From assembly GCA_002425885.1 (NCBI GenBank), contig DINC01000116.1, positions 1 to 5,282 on the forward strand: 5,282 bases of DNA. The letters are read 5' to 3'. The notes beneath the pieces were generated by a model. It was not told the DNA's origin. It saw only the letters and a list, made by a program, of their open reading frames with translations, and did no database searches. Below, piece by piece: positions 1-5,282 of the stretch. This stretch comes from Spirochaetia bacterium UBA5550. GTDB taxonomy: Bacteria > Spirochaetota > UBA4802 > UBA5550. Position 1 is the first letter of the stretch. Each line of letters opens with the position of its first letter. Made by a program: the position numbers and the translations under genes.

Positions 1-1
1 T

Positions 2-30
2 TTGTTAAGCAAATATAATGTTAGTATAAA
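2..30 (+). promoter_or_regulatory. Candidate sigma70-type promoter for the CNNM/CorC-like gene
   Basis: TTGTTA at 2-7 and TATAAA at 25-30 are separated by 17 bases, giving 4/6 and 5/6 matches to the bacterial -35 and -10 consensus. It would produce a leader of roughly 120 bases before the gene starting at 160. The whole of 1-159 is very AT-rich, so chance matches are likely. I see no ORF, hairpin or riboswitch-like structure in this leader. Confidence 0.25.
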
Positions 31-159
31 ATCCTAAAATTTTGCTAATCACTAAAAGCTTATAAAGTTAAATTTCAAAATTATGTTGATAATATGCCTT
101 TTGTTACTGCTATTGCTTTAATACATTTCGATGTTAATTTATAACCTGAAGGATACAAA

Positions 160-1473
160 ATGGAAATTATAATAATCGCTATTCTGATCCTGCTGAATGG
201 ACTGTTTGCTCTTAGCGAGATCGCCCTTATTTCTGCGAGCAGAACAAAACTCGAAGGCAGAAGTAACGCGGGTCACAAAGGGGCATCCATAGCGCTGAAA
301 CTTCTGGAAAAACCTGAAAATTTTTTATCAGCAATACAGATAGGTATAACATTGATAGGTATTATTTCAGGTGCATACGGCGGTATGCAGTTATCTGACG
401 ATCTGACAGCCTTTTTATCGAAGTTTGAAGTACTACGTCCTGCTGCCGGCAAACTGTCTCTTATCTTTGTAGTGTCAATTATTACTTATTTTTCTATAGT
501 TATGGGGGAGCTGGTTCCCAAGACATTTGCCATGACAAATCCGGAAAAAATTGCCGAGTTTATGGCTCCCGTGATTTTTATACTCTCTAAAATGACATAT
601 CCTGTTGTTGCTCTTCTCTCCCTGTCTACAAGAGTTATCCTGGGGGTATTCTTCGTCAAAGAACAGTCTAATCCGGCTCTTTCTGAAGAGGAGTTGAGAA
701 TCATGATCAAGATGGCAGGGAGAGAGGGTGTAATCAGCCCTAAGGAAGCTGAGCTTTACGAAAACCTTTTCAGATTTTTTGACAGAAAAGGGCACCAGAT
801 CATGACAAGAAACAGTGACATCACATGGCTCAATATTAATGACCGCATTGACAAAACTGACCTGGCGATTAAGAAAAGCGAGCATAGCAAGTTTCCCGTA
901 TGCAACGATTCGCTGGACAACATTCTGGGAATTGTTACAGTAAAGGATTACACTGACTACCGGAATAAGAAAAATTTTAATCTCCGCAGCATACTCAAAC
1001 CTGTGACTTTTATACCGGAGACCATGAGTTCTCTTAGAATTCTGGAAAAATTCAAAAAGAAACAATGCCATTTCGGCGTTGTTATTGATGAATTTAATAC
1101 AGTTCAGGGAATTGTTACTCTTCATGATCTGACTGAAAATATTTTCGGAGAACTACCTGACACGGATTCACATCACGAACCGCAAATCATCAAGAGAGAT
1201 AAAAACAGCTTTATTGCTGATGGTGATACACAGCTGGATATTTTAAATGAGTTTATCGGCGGAATCGATACTACCGATGAGGAGGAATCATTTTCCACAT
1301 TAGCGGGTTATGTTATGCACAGGCTGGGGAGAATTCCCCGGACAGGTGATTCATTCAACTCACATGGATTCAGATTCGAAGTCGTCGATCTTGACGGGCT
1401 CAAAATTGATAAAGTGATGATTATCAGACAGAAAAAAAAGATTTCTGTGAAGCTGAAAATTCCCGGAAAATAA
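160..1473 (+). CDS. CNNM/CorC-family membrane protein (DUF21, CBS pair, CorC_HlyC domain)
   Basis: This is a 437-residue inner-membrane protein of the family often labelled 'hemolysin family' or HlyC/CorC transporter. The order of parts is standard. A DUF21 transmembrane domain covers about residues 1-190, with hydrophobic segments near 2-24, 56-75, 99-118 and 133-165. It includes the hallmark NGLFALSEIALISASR near the N-terminus and GELVPKT at 116-122. Two CBS motifs follow (about 215-270 and 278-332, the second containing VIDEFNTVQGIVTLHDL). A CorC_HlyC domain lies at about 345-428 (FSTLAGYVMHRLGRIP). Family members are linked to Mg2+ transport or efflux (CorB/CorC, CNNM) or, for E. coli YtfL/PaeA, to polyamine export. 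Its length is close to YtfL. The substrate cannot be read from sequence. The ATG at 160 follows GAAGGA at 148-153 with a 6-base gap, and the hydrophobic segment begins at once, so the start is secure. It is probably transcribed alone. Confidence 0.93.
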   Translation: MEIIIIAILILLNGLFALSEIALISASRTKLEGRSNAGHKGASIALKLLEKPENFLSAIQIGITLIGIISGAYGGMQLSDDLTAFLSKFEVLRPAAGKLSLIFVVSIITYFSIVMGELVPKTFAMTNPEKIAEFMAPVIFILSKMTYPVVALLSLSTRVILGVFFVKEQSNPALSEEELRIMIKMAGREGVISPKEAELYENLFRFFDRKGHQIMTRNSDITWLNINDRIDKTDLAIKKSEHSKFPVCNDSLDNILGIVTVKDYTDYRNKKNFNLRSILKPVTFIPETMSSLRILEKFKKKQCHFGVVIDEFNTVQGIVTLHDLTENIFGELPDTDSHHEPQIIKRDKNSFIADGDTQLDILNEFIGGIDTTDEEESFSTLAGYVMHRLGRIPRTGDSFNSHGFRFEVVDLDGLKIDKVMIIRQKKKISVKLKIPGK

Positions 1474-1497
1474 CAGCAGATCCCGCTGTTCCTCTTT
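1472..1497 (+). terminator. Weak hairpin overlapping the stop codon of the CNNM/CorC-like gene
   Basis: AACAGC (1472-1477) and GCTGTT (1485-1490) form a perfect 6-bp stem with a 7-base loop. It begins within the TAA stop codon and is followed by CCTCTTT. The pyrimidine tract is poor for an intrinsic terminator, so this may only be a partial terminator or a 3'-end stabilising hairpin. Confidence 0.3.
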
Positions 1498-1521
1498 GAA
1501 CACTCTGTATAATAATAAAAT

Positions 1522-1547
1522 ATGATATTTGAAAAATTATCATTTTC
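1522..1547 (+). terminator. AT-rich stem-loop, possible second terminator
   Basis: ATGATATTT at 1522-1530 pairs with the stretch ending TATCAT at 1538-1543, with one bulged T, and is followed by TTTCTCT. The stem is AT-only apart from one G-C pair, so it is thermodynamically weak. It may act together with the hairpin at 1472-1490 to end transcription of the upstream gene. The alternative is chance in AT-rich spacer DNA. Confidence 0.22.
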
Positions 1548-1610
1548 TCTGCCGCAGCTCAGGAATAAAATCCCCTTACAATGCATGAGTCATAGATAGA
1601 CAGGAAATTA

Positions 1611-1650
1611 TTGAAAACATCGTTGAAAGATGTTATTATGACAACATAAT
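1611..1650 (+). promoter_or_regulatory. Two overlapping sigma70-like promoters upstream of the SDR gene
   Basis: The first candidate is TTGAAA (1611-1616), a 17-base spacer and TATTAT (1634-1639). The second is TTGAAA (1623-1628), a 16-base spacer and CATAAT (1645-1650). All four boxes match consensus at 5/6, and both spacings are near optimal. They lie about 60-75 bases before the SDR start. The rest of the 1474-1708 gap holds only the two weak hairpins near its left end, and I see no small gene in it. Confidence 0.5.
1616..1647. promoter_or_regulatory. Candidate operator: linked AACAT/ATGTT dyads over the SDR promoters
   Basis: AACATCGTTGAAAGATGTT at 1616-1634 is a perfect 6-bp inverted repeat with a 7-base centre. 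Its right arm also forms a partial dyad with AACAT at 1643-1647 (ATGTT at 1630-1634, 8-base centre, 14 of 18 positions symmetric). A further direct AACAT lies at 1666-1670. These elements sit over the -35 and spacer regions of both promoter candidates, a usual place for repressor sites. No regulator gene is in the window, so binding is inference. Confidence 0.35.
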
Positions 1651-1697
1651 ATTCCTGATTTGCTGAACATACCTTCTGAAAATATAAGGGATAATGA

Positions 1698-1702
1698 GAG
1701 GT
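1698..1702 (+). promoter_or_regulatory. Ribosome binding site deciding the SDR start
   Basis: GAGGT at 1698-1702 matches the anti-Shine-Dalgarno complement and lies 6 bases before the ATG at 1709. An in-frame ATG at 1694 has only AAGGG ending 3 bases upstream, which is too close, and it would place GAGGT inside the coding region. The 1709 start is therefore preferred. Confidence 0.65.
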
Positions 1703-1708
1703 AAATGC

Positions 1709-2542
1709 ATGACAGATATCAGAACAGTACTTATAAGCGGATGTTCATCGGGCATAGGGAGAGCACTTGTTATTGAATTCGCAGAAAAGGGCTACCAGAT
1801 CATTGCCACAGCGCGTAAACCTGAAATGATAAAGTATCTTGAAGGAAATAATGTATCTGTTTATCAGCTTGATGTAACTGATCCGAAATCCATTAACAAA
1901 TGTATCAATACTGTACTTAAAAAACATGGCGGTATTGATATACTTGTGAATAATGCCGGATACGGCCAGATGGGGCCTCTTTCAGACGTTCCCATTGAAC
2001 GCATACGGCAGCAGTACGAAACAAATGTTATAGGCTCCATATCTCTTACACAGAAAATCATCCCTTCGATGATTAACAACGGGACCGGAATGATTGTAAA
2101 TATCAGCAGCGTTTCAGGTACATTCACCACTCCATTTGCCGGAGTCTACTGTTCATCCAAAGCTGCGCTGAATTCCATATCGGACGCATTGAGAATTGAA
2201 CTGGCCCCCTTCGGTATAAAAGTAATTACAGTGCGGCCGGGGGGTATAAAAACAAATTTCGGTGATATTGCCTTTAGCGGGCTTGAATTCCTCGACAGAA
2301 AAAAATCTGTCTATGCAGGAATTGCCGATTTTATTGAAAAGAGAGCAAGCTCCTCGCAGGATAATCCCATGTCTGTTGAAAAATTTGCAGAGATACTTGT
2401 TCAGAAACTGACGGGAGGCAATCCTGATCCTGTAATATCTCTTGGTGAAGGGGCGAGAAAACTTCCGATGCTTAAATTTATTCTCCCGGTTAAGGTTCTG
2501 GACAGAATACAGTCAAGAGTATTCGGACTCAACAGACTTTAA
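1709..2542 (+). CDS. Classical short-chain dehydrogenase/reductase (17beta-HSD/YbbO-like)
   Basis: This is a soluble NAD(P)(H)-dependent oxidoreductase of 277 residues, within the usual length of classical SDRs. The Rossmann nucleotide motif GCSSGIG is at 11-17, LDVTD at 54-58 and the structural NNAG at 81-84. The full catalytic set is present: Asn106, Ser134 (in NISSVSG), Tyr147 and Lys151 (YCSSK), followed by RPGG at 176-179. Arg36 in ATARKP after the second beta strand suggests preference for NADP(H). The C-terminal tail (about 220-277, including LPMLKFILPVKVLDRIQSR) resembles the 17beta-HSD-like subgroup that includes E. coli YbbO. The substrate, perhaps a ketone, aldehyde or lipid alcohol, is not determinable. 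The start at 1709 is chosen on GAGGT spacing; a start at 1694 would add MRGKC. The gene has its own promoter candidates and lies 131 bases before the DUF362 gene, so co-regulation is possible but tight operon linkage is not shown. Confidence 0.92.
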   Translation: MTDIRTVLISGCSSGIGRALVIEFAEKGYQIIATARKPEMIKYLEGNNVSVYQLDVTDPKSINKCINTVLKKHGGIDILVNNAGYGQMGPLSDVPIERIRQQYETNVIGSISLTQKIIPSMINNGTGMIVNISSVSGTFTTPFAGVYCSSKAALNSISDALRIELAPFGIKVITVRPGGIKTNFGDIAFSGLEFLDRKKSVYAGIADFIEKRASSSQDNPMSVEKFAEILVQKLTGGNPDPVISLGEGARKLPMLKFILPVKVLDRIQSRVFGLNRL

Positions 2543-2591
2543 ATCAATTCCCGCATATCAGCTGCATAACACATGCATCTATCCTGTTAAT

Positions 2592-2627
2592 CTGATTGAC
2601 AGAGGACATATTCTATGTCTTAATCAG
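2592..2627. promoter_or_regulatory. Nested dyads in the DUF362 promoter, candidate operator
   Basis: The inner element GACATATTCTATGTC at 2605-2619 is a perfect 6-bp dyad with a 3-base centre. It fills most of the spacer between the -35 and -10 boxes. An outer pair, CTGATT (2592-2597) and AATCAG (2622-2627), flanks it almost symmetrically and overlaps both boxes. No T-tract follows, so a terminator is unlikely. A transcription factor site that blocks polymerase is the simplest reading, but it is unproven. Confidence 0.4.
2596..2624 (+). promoter_or_regulatory. Candidate sigma70 promoter for the DUF362 gene
   Basis: A perfect TTGACA -35 box at 2596-2601 is followed after exactly 17 bases by CTTAAT at 2619-2624, a 4/6 match to the -10 consensus that keeps the invariant final T but lacks TA at the start. 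The transcript would begin around 2631, leaving a leader of about 40 bases before the ATG at 2674. This suggests the DUF362 gene can be expressed independently of the SDR gene. Confidence 0.5.
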
Positions 2628-2661
2628 CTTATAAAAAATATAAATGCTGCGTAATTCAATC

Positions 2662-2667
2662 GGGGGA
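2662..2667 (+). promoter_or_regulatory. Ribosome binding site deciding the DUF362 start
   Basis: GGGGGA at 2662-2667 is a purine-rich Shine-Dalgarno-like element 6 bases before the ATG at 2674. The alternative in-frame ATG at 2644 is preceded only by an A/T run with no ribosome binding site, and it would put GGGGGA inside the coding sequence. Confidence 0.65.
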
Positions 2668-2673
2668 TTAATC

Positions 2674-3993
2674 ATGAAGAACACCAAAAAAATAAAAAAC
2701 ACTGCCAGGCCTCGTGTTATACTGCGCAAATGTGATAATTATTCAGTTGATCACATAACGGCTATTATTCGTGAATCTATCGCAGATCTGGGACATGAAA
2801 TCAGAGGGAAAGTATTCATTAAGCCCAATGTTGTATCAGCCAACAAAGCTTATATTCATAATTCATACACACATCCAACAGTTGTTGAATCAATGGTTGA
2901 CATTCTTAGAGAGCATAAAATCAATGATATTATAATAGTAGAATCGGGAGGGTACGGAATACCTTCCCGTCTATTCCTGAAAGAGTCCGGCTATTACGAC
3001 ATGGCTAAACGCCTGAAAGTTCCTGTTCTTGATATGAATGAATATCCCTCAACAAAAATTCAGCTTAAAAAAGGGACCTGCCACAAAGACATGATGCTTT
3101 CTGATTTAATCAGAGAAGCTGATTATAAAATCTGGATGCCGAAACTGAAGTATCATATATTCGCCAGCATAACTAACGCACTGAAACTGAACATCGGTAT
3201 TCTTCAGCACAGTGAGCGCATGCTGTATCATGATTACCGGATTCATGAAAAGATTGTTGATATGCTGGAAGCCGGATACCCGGATCTGGTAGTGAGTGAC
3301 GCGATAGACATTACCTACGGTTTTGAATCGGCTCCATATCCTGTGCGGCTGGGGGTTCTCCTTATCTCAGATAATCCCCTTGCGGCAGATGCTGTTGCTG
3401 CGCATATAATGGGATATAAGCCTGAAGAAGTTCAGCACCTGAAGATTGCCAGCGAACGGGGATACGGAAGCCTGAAGCTTAGCGATATATCGATCGAAGG
3501 TGATGCTGACATCGAAAAGCTTCGAAAAAAAACGAAAGGGAACCCCAGGCTTTTTCAGCACCTTGATGAGCTGGATACTCCAATAAAATTCTATGCGGGA
3601 TATGCGCCCGGAACAGATATAATCTGTGATGGCGGCTGTGAGGCAGCAGTAAAAGGGCTTCTCGGAACTATCGAGAAAAAACGTCCCGGATCTCTCAAGA
3701 AAGCAAAACCAGGCGCAATTGTTCATGGAATTTACAAGGGTGATATAAATATGCCGGGGCTACCTGTAATGCTGCTTGGAGATTGCACCAGGGTCGAGGG
3801 TAAAATTGTGGCAGGCAAGATCTACCGGGTTAAAGGCTGCCCTATCGGAGTCAAAAAACTGATGGCCAGACTTCCGGGAGTATTCAATCTTCCAAATCCG
3901 ATGTTCGCCCCCCGTGATGCATACCTGTTTATAATTAATTCAGCACAGAAAGGACTCAGTACATTCATACATAAAATTCTTAAAATCAAATAA
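2674..3993 (+). CDS. DUF362 domain protein with cysteine-containing C-terminal domain
   Basis: This 439-residue protein carries a DUF362 domain over about residues 13-290. Recognisable blocks are KPNVV (50-54), THPTVVE (66-72), IVESGG (88-93), PKLKYHIFASITNALKLNIG (156-175) and DNPLAADAVAAHIMGY (233-248). The biochemical role of DUF362 is not established; some relatives are associated with iron-sulfur proteins. The remaining region of about 130 residues has four cysteines in a suggestive pattern: C318 and C322 (CDGGC), C371 (GDC) and C389 (GCPIG). This could be a metal or Fe-S site, by inference. No ferredoxin-type CxxCxxC motif, signal peptide or transmembrane helix is evident, so it is probably cytoplasmic. 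The first 14 residues are strongly basic. The start at 2674 is chosen for GGGGGA at 2662-2667; starting at 2644 would add ten residues. The gene follows the SDR on the same strand and converges on the acyl-CoA dehydrogenase gene. Confidence 0.88.
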   Translation: MKNTKKIKNTARPRVILRKCDNYSVDHITAIIRESIADLGHEIRGKVFIKPNVVSANKAYIHNSYTHPTVVESMVDILREHKINDIIIVESGGYGIPSRLFLKESGYYDMAKRLKVPVLDMNEYPSTKIQLKKGTCHKDMMLSDLIREADYKIWMPKLKYHIFASITNALKLNIGILQHSERMLYHDYRIHEKIVDMLEAGYPDLVVSDAIDITYGFESAPYPVRLGVLLISDNPLAADAVAAHIMGYKPEEVQHLKIASERGYGSLKLSDISIEGDADIEKLRKKTKGNPRLFQHLDELDTPIKFYAGYAPGTDIICDGGCEAAVKGLLGTIEKKRPGSLKKAKPGAIVHGIYKGDINMPGLPVMLLGDCTRVEGKIVAGKIYRVKGCPIGVKKLMARLPGVFNLPNPMFAPRDAYLFIINSAQKGLSTFIHKILKIK

Positions 3994-4022
3994 AAAAGCC
4001 GCCCTTTCGGGCAGCCCTTTTT
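3992..4022. terminator. Bidirectional intrinsic terminator between convergent genes
   Basis: GCCC (4001-4004) and GGGC (4009-4012) form the core stem. It is flanked by an A-tract at 3992-3997 and a T-tract at 4018-4022, so it can serve both strands. In the minus-strand RNA the stem is GCUGCCC, loop GAAA, GGGCGGC: seven pairs including one U-G wobble, a GNRA tetraloop, then six U directly after. In the plus-strand RNA the same U-G position becomes a C-A mismatch, and two C precede five U. The structure is therefore stronger for the acyl-CoA dehydrogenase transcript. The A-tract overlaps the DUF362 stop codon. Confidence 0.85.
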
Positions 4023-4035
4023 ATTCAAACAATCA

Positions 4036-4065
4036 TGTAGAGAACAGGCATGCCTGTTCTCTACA
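4036..4065. repeat. Perfect 30-bp palindrome between the convergent genes
   Basis: The left half TGTAGAGAACAGGCA is exactly reverse-complementary to the right half, with no spacer. As RNA on either strand it would fold into a stem of about 13 pairs with a small loop. It lies 9 bases after the acyl-CoA dehydrogenase stop codon (minus strand) and before the terminator at 3992-4022. Neither side carries a good T-tract immediately after it. It could be a 3'-end stabilising or transcription-stopping hairpin for the minus-strand gene, a protein site, or a copy of a dispersed palindromic repeat. Confidence 0.9.
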
Positions 4066-4074
4066 GATGAATAA

Positions 4075-5282
4075 TTACAGATTCTCTCCGCAGGCAAAGC
4101 TCGCATCGTTAATCTTCATTACTGAAAGGTCTTCTTTTTTGATTGCTTCAGCATAAGCTTTTGCAGCAGGGAGTATGTTCCTGATATAGTATTCAGCGCC
4201 GAATACTTTACCCTGGTAGAATGCAACTTCCTTGTCATCATTGGGAAGATCTTTTATCGCTTTCTTATCGTCAGCAATACCTTTAGCTTTGTATATAGCC
4301 TCAAGTTTATCCTCAGCAACACCAGCCATCCAGAGGTGGAGCCACGCGAGAGATATGTTTCCGCAGATCTGGAGGAAAGGCTGTGCGTTCGCGATAGGAA
4401 TCATGAACTTCATTTCTTTGTTGCACTGTGCAAAATACATACCCATCGCAGCAAGGAGGTCGATGTACTCTTTTACATCTTTAGCCATGTCTGCAAGTCT
4501 CGGGTTGTTTTTATATGTTTCGTATGTCTTGTTCATTTCGCCAAGGTAGTTCATAAACACTGCGCCTTTCTTCGCGCCGAGTTTTCTCGCTACAAGGTCC
4601 ATTGCCTGAATACCGTTTGTACCTTCATAGAGAGATGCAATTTTCATATCTCTCATGAACTGGTGCATCGGGTAGTCGTTGCAGAATCCGTAACCGCCGA
4701 AGCACTGGATACCGAGCTCAGTTACTCTGAATCCCATATCTGTTCCGTATGATTTACAGATAGGAATAAGGAATTCCATGATGCCTGTCCATTTATCAAC
4801 CTCTTCACCTGTTGAAGCGTGAGATTTGTCGAGGCAGAGTGCACAGAGGTAAACAAGGGCTCTGAGGCCTTCAGCGTGTGTTTTCATCCACATGAGCATT
4901 CTTCTTACGTCCGGGTGCTGGATGATAGGTACATTCGGCGCATCAGGATTCATCATATCCTTTATGTTTTTCCCCTGGATCCTTTCTTTAGCATACGCAA
5001 GAGCGTGGAGGTAGGAAACAGAAGATGTACTTGAACCCTGGAGACCCATACCCAGACGCGCTTCGTTCATCATCTGGAACATGATAGCCATACCTTTTCT
5101 CTCTTCGCCGAGGAGCTCGCCGATACAATCGCCGTTGTCTCCAAAACTCATAGAACATGTAGCACTCCCTTTGAGGCCCATCTTGTGCTCAATACCTGTA
5201 CAATGTACGTCATTGAACTCACCCATGCTTCCGTCTTCTTTAACCCTGTACTTGGGAACGATGAAGATAGAGATACCTTTTG
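4075..5282 (-). CDS. Acyl-CoA dehydrogenase, FadE/DmdC-like (3' part; start outside window)
   Basis: This is the C-terminal 401 residues of an FAD-dependent acyl-CoA dehydrogenase. The frame stays open to the right edge, upstream of the first internal ATG (5224-5226), through KGISIFIVPKYRVKEDGS, so that ATG is not the true start. The enzyme would oxidise an acyl-CoA thioester to the enoyl-CoA and pass electrons to an electron-transfer flavoprotein. Visible family blocks are GIEHKMGLKGSATC, MMNEARLGMG, QCFGGYGF and LYEGTNGIQAMDL. The Glu of YEGT (codon 4624-4626) aligns with the catalytic base of MCAD-type enzymes. A further stretch of about 170 residues after this motif matches the C-terminal extension (PF12806 type) of longer members of about 600 residues, such as FadE5 and DmdC, so roughly 200 residues are missing. 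Substrate chain length is unknown. GC looks higher than in the neighbouring genes, possibly reflecting strong expression. The gene ends at two successive hairpins (4036-4065 and 3998-4015). Confidence 0.93.
   Translation of the reverse strand, partial: KGISIFIVPKYRVKEDGSMGEFNDVHCTGIEHKMGLKGSATCSMSFGDNGDCIGELLGEERKGMAIMFQMMNEARLGMGLQGSSTSSVSYLHALAYAKERIQGKNIKDMMNPDAPNVPIIQHPDVRRMLMWMKTHAEGLRALVYLCALCLDKSHASTGEEVDKWTGIMEFLIPICKSYGTDMGFRVTELGIQCFGGYGFCNDYPMHQFMRDMKIASLYEGTNGIQAMDLVARKLGAKKGAVFMNYLGEMNKTYETYKNNPRLADMAKDVKEYIDLLAAMGMYFAQCNKEMKFMIPIANAQPFLQICGNISLAWLHLWMAGVAEDKLEAIYKAKGIADDKKAIKDLPNDDKEVAFYQGKVFGAEYYIRNILPAAKAYAEAIKKEDLSVMKINDASFACGENL

Noticed and set aside
1..13. Palindrome-like TTTGTTAAGCAAA at the left edge
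   Set aside because: Only the four-base outer arms are symmetric, and the context to the left is not visible.
475..1125. Minus-strand open frame of 216 codons opposite the CNNM/CorC-like gene
   Set aside because: It lies wholly antisense to a well-supported gene, shows no recognisable domain, and has a low-complexity Cys/His/Asn-rich composition typical of shadow frames.
1694..1708. Upstream ATG as the SDR start
   Set aside because: The purine-rich AAGGG ends only 3 bases before it, whereas GAGGT is ideally placed for the ATG at 1709, where the SDR fold normally begins.
2563..2577. Small inverted repeat TGCAT-AACAC-ATGCA after the SDR stop codon, as a terminator
   Set aside because: The stem is only five pairs with no following T-tract; dyads this short are frequent by chance.
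2442..2654. Plus-strand open frame of 70 codons overlapping the 3' end of the SDR gene and the spacer
   Set aside because: It starts inside the SDR coding region in another frame, has no convincing ribosome binding site, and covers the promoter and dyad region; no domain is seen.
2644..2673. Upstream ATG as the DUF362 start
   Set aside because: There is no ribosome binding site before it, and the added ten residues contain the Shine-Dalgarno-like GGGGGA used by the ATG at 2674.
3367..3726. Minus-strand open frame of 119 codons opposite the DUF362 gene
   Set aside because: It is antisense to conserved DUF362 coding sequence, with no recognisable motif.
4232..4752. Two plus-strand open frames opposite the acyl-CoA dehydrogenase gene
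   Set aside because: Both are fully covered by the catalytic and C-terminal parts of a clear acyl-CoA dehydrogenase on the other strand; neither resembles a known protein.

Overview
The window looks like ordinary bacterial chromosome, AT-rich and of low to moderate GC by eye. It carries four protein genes. The gene types (a CNNM/CorC-type membrane protein, a classical short-chain dehydrogenase, a long DUF362 protein and a FadE-like acyl-CoA dehydrogenase with a C-terminal extension) suggest a Gram-negative, possibly anaerobic bacterium such as a member of Desulfobacterota or Deferribacterota. That placement is inference from protein families only; no rRNA or marker gene is present to fix it.

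Layout. Positions 1-159 are an AT-rich leader with a weak promoter candidate. Positions 160-1473 (+) encode a DUF21/CBS/CorC_HlyC membrane protein. Positions 1474-1708 hold no gene but contain two weak terminator-like hairpins and two overlapping sigma70-like promoters embedded in AACAT/ATGTT dyads. Positions 1709-2542 (+) encode a complete classical SDR oxidoreductase. Positions 2543-2673 hold a promoter with a perfect TTGACA box and a dyad filling its spacer. Positions 2674-3993 (+) encode a DUF362 protein with a cysteine-bearing C-terminal domain. Positions 3992-4074 separate convergent genes and contain a hairpin terminator usable in both directions plus a perfect 30-bp palindrome. From 4075 to the right edge, on the minus strand, lies the 3' part of an acyl-CoA dehydrogenase gene whose start is outside the window.

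The three plus-strand genes are spaced 235 and 131 bases apart, each with its own ribosome binding site and promoter candidate, so they look like separate transcription units rather than a tight operon. No shared pathway is evident. The SDR and acyl-CoA dehydrogenase could both act in lipid or acyl metabolism, but the sequence does not show this. I found no mobile element, CRISPR array, RNA gene, toxin-antitoxin pair or defence system, and nothing that amounts to a clear new system. The most notable items are the 30-bp palindrome, the dyads overlapping both internal promoters, and the four-cysteine C-terminal domain of the DUF362 protein.
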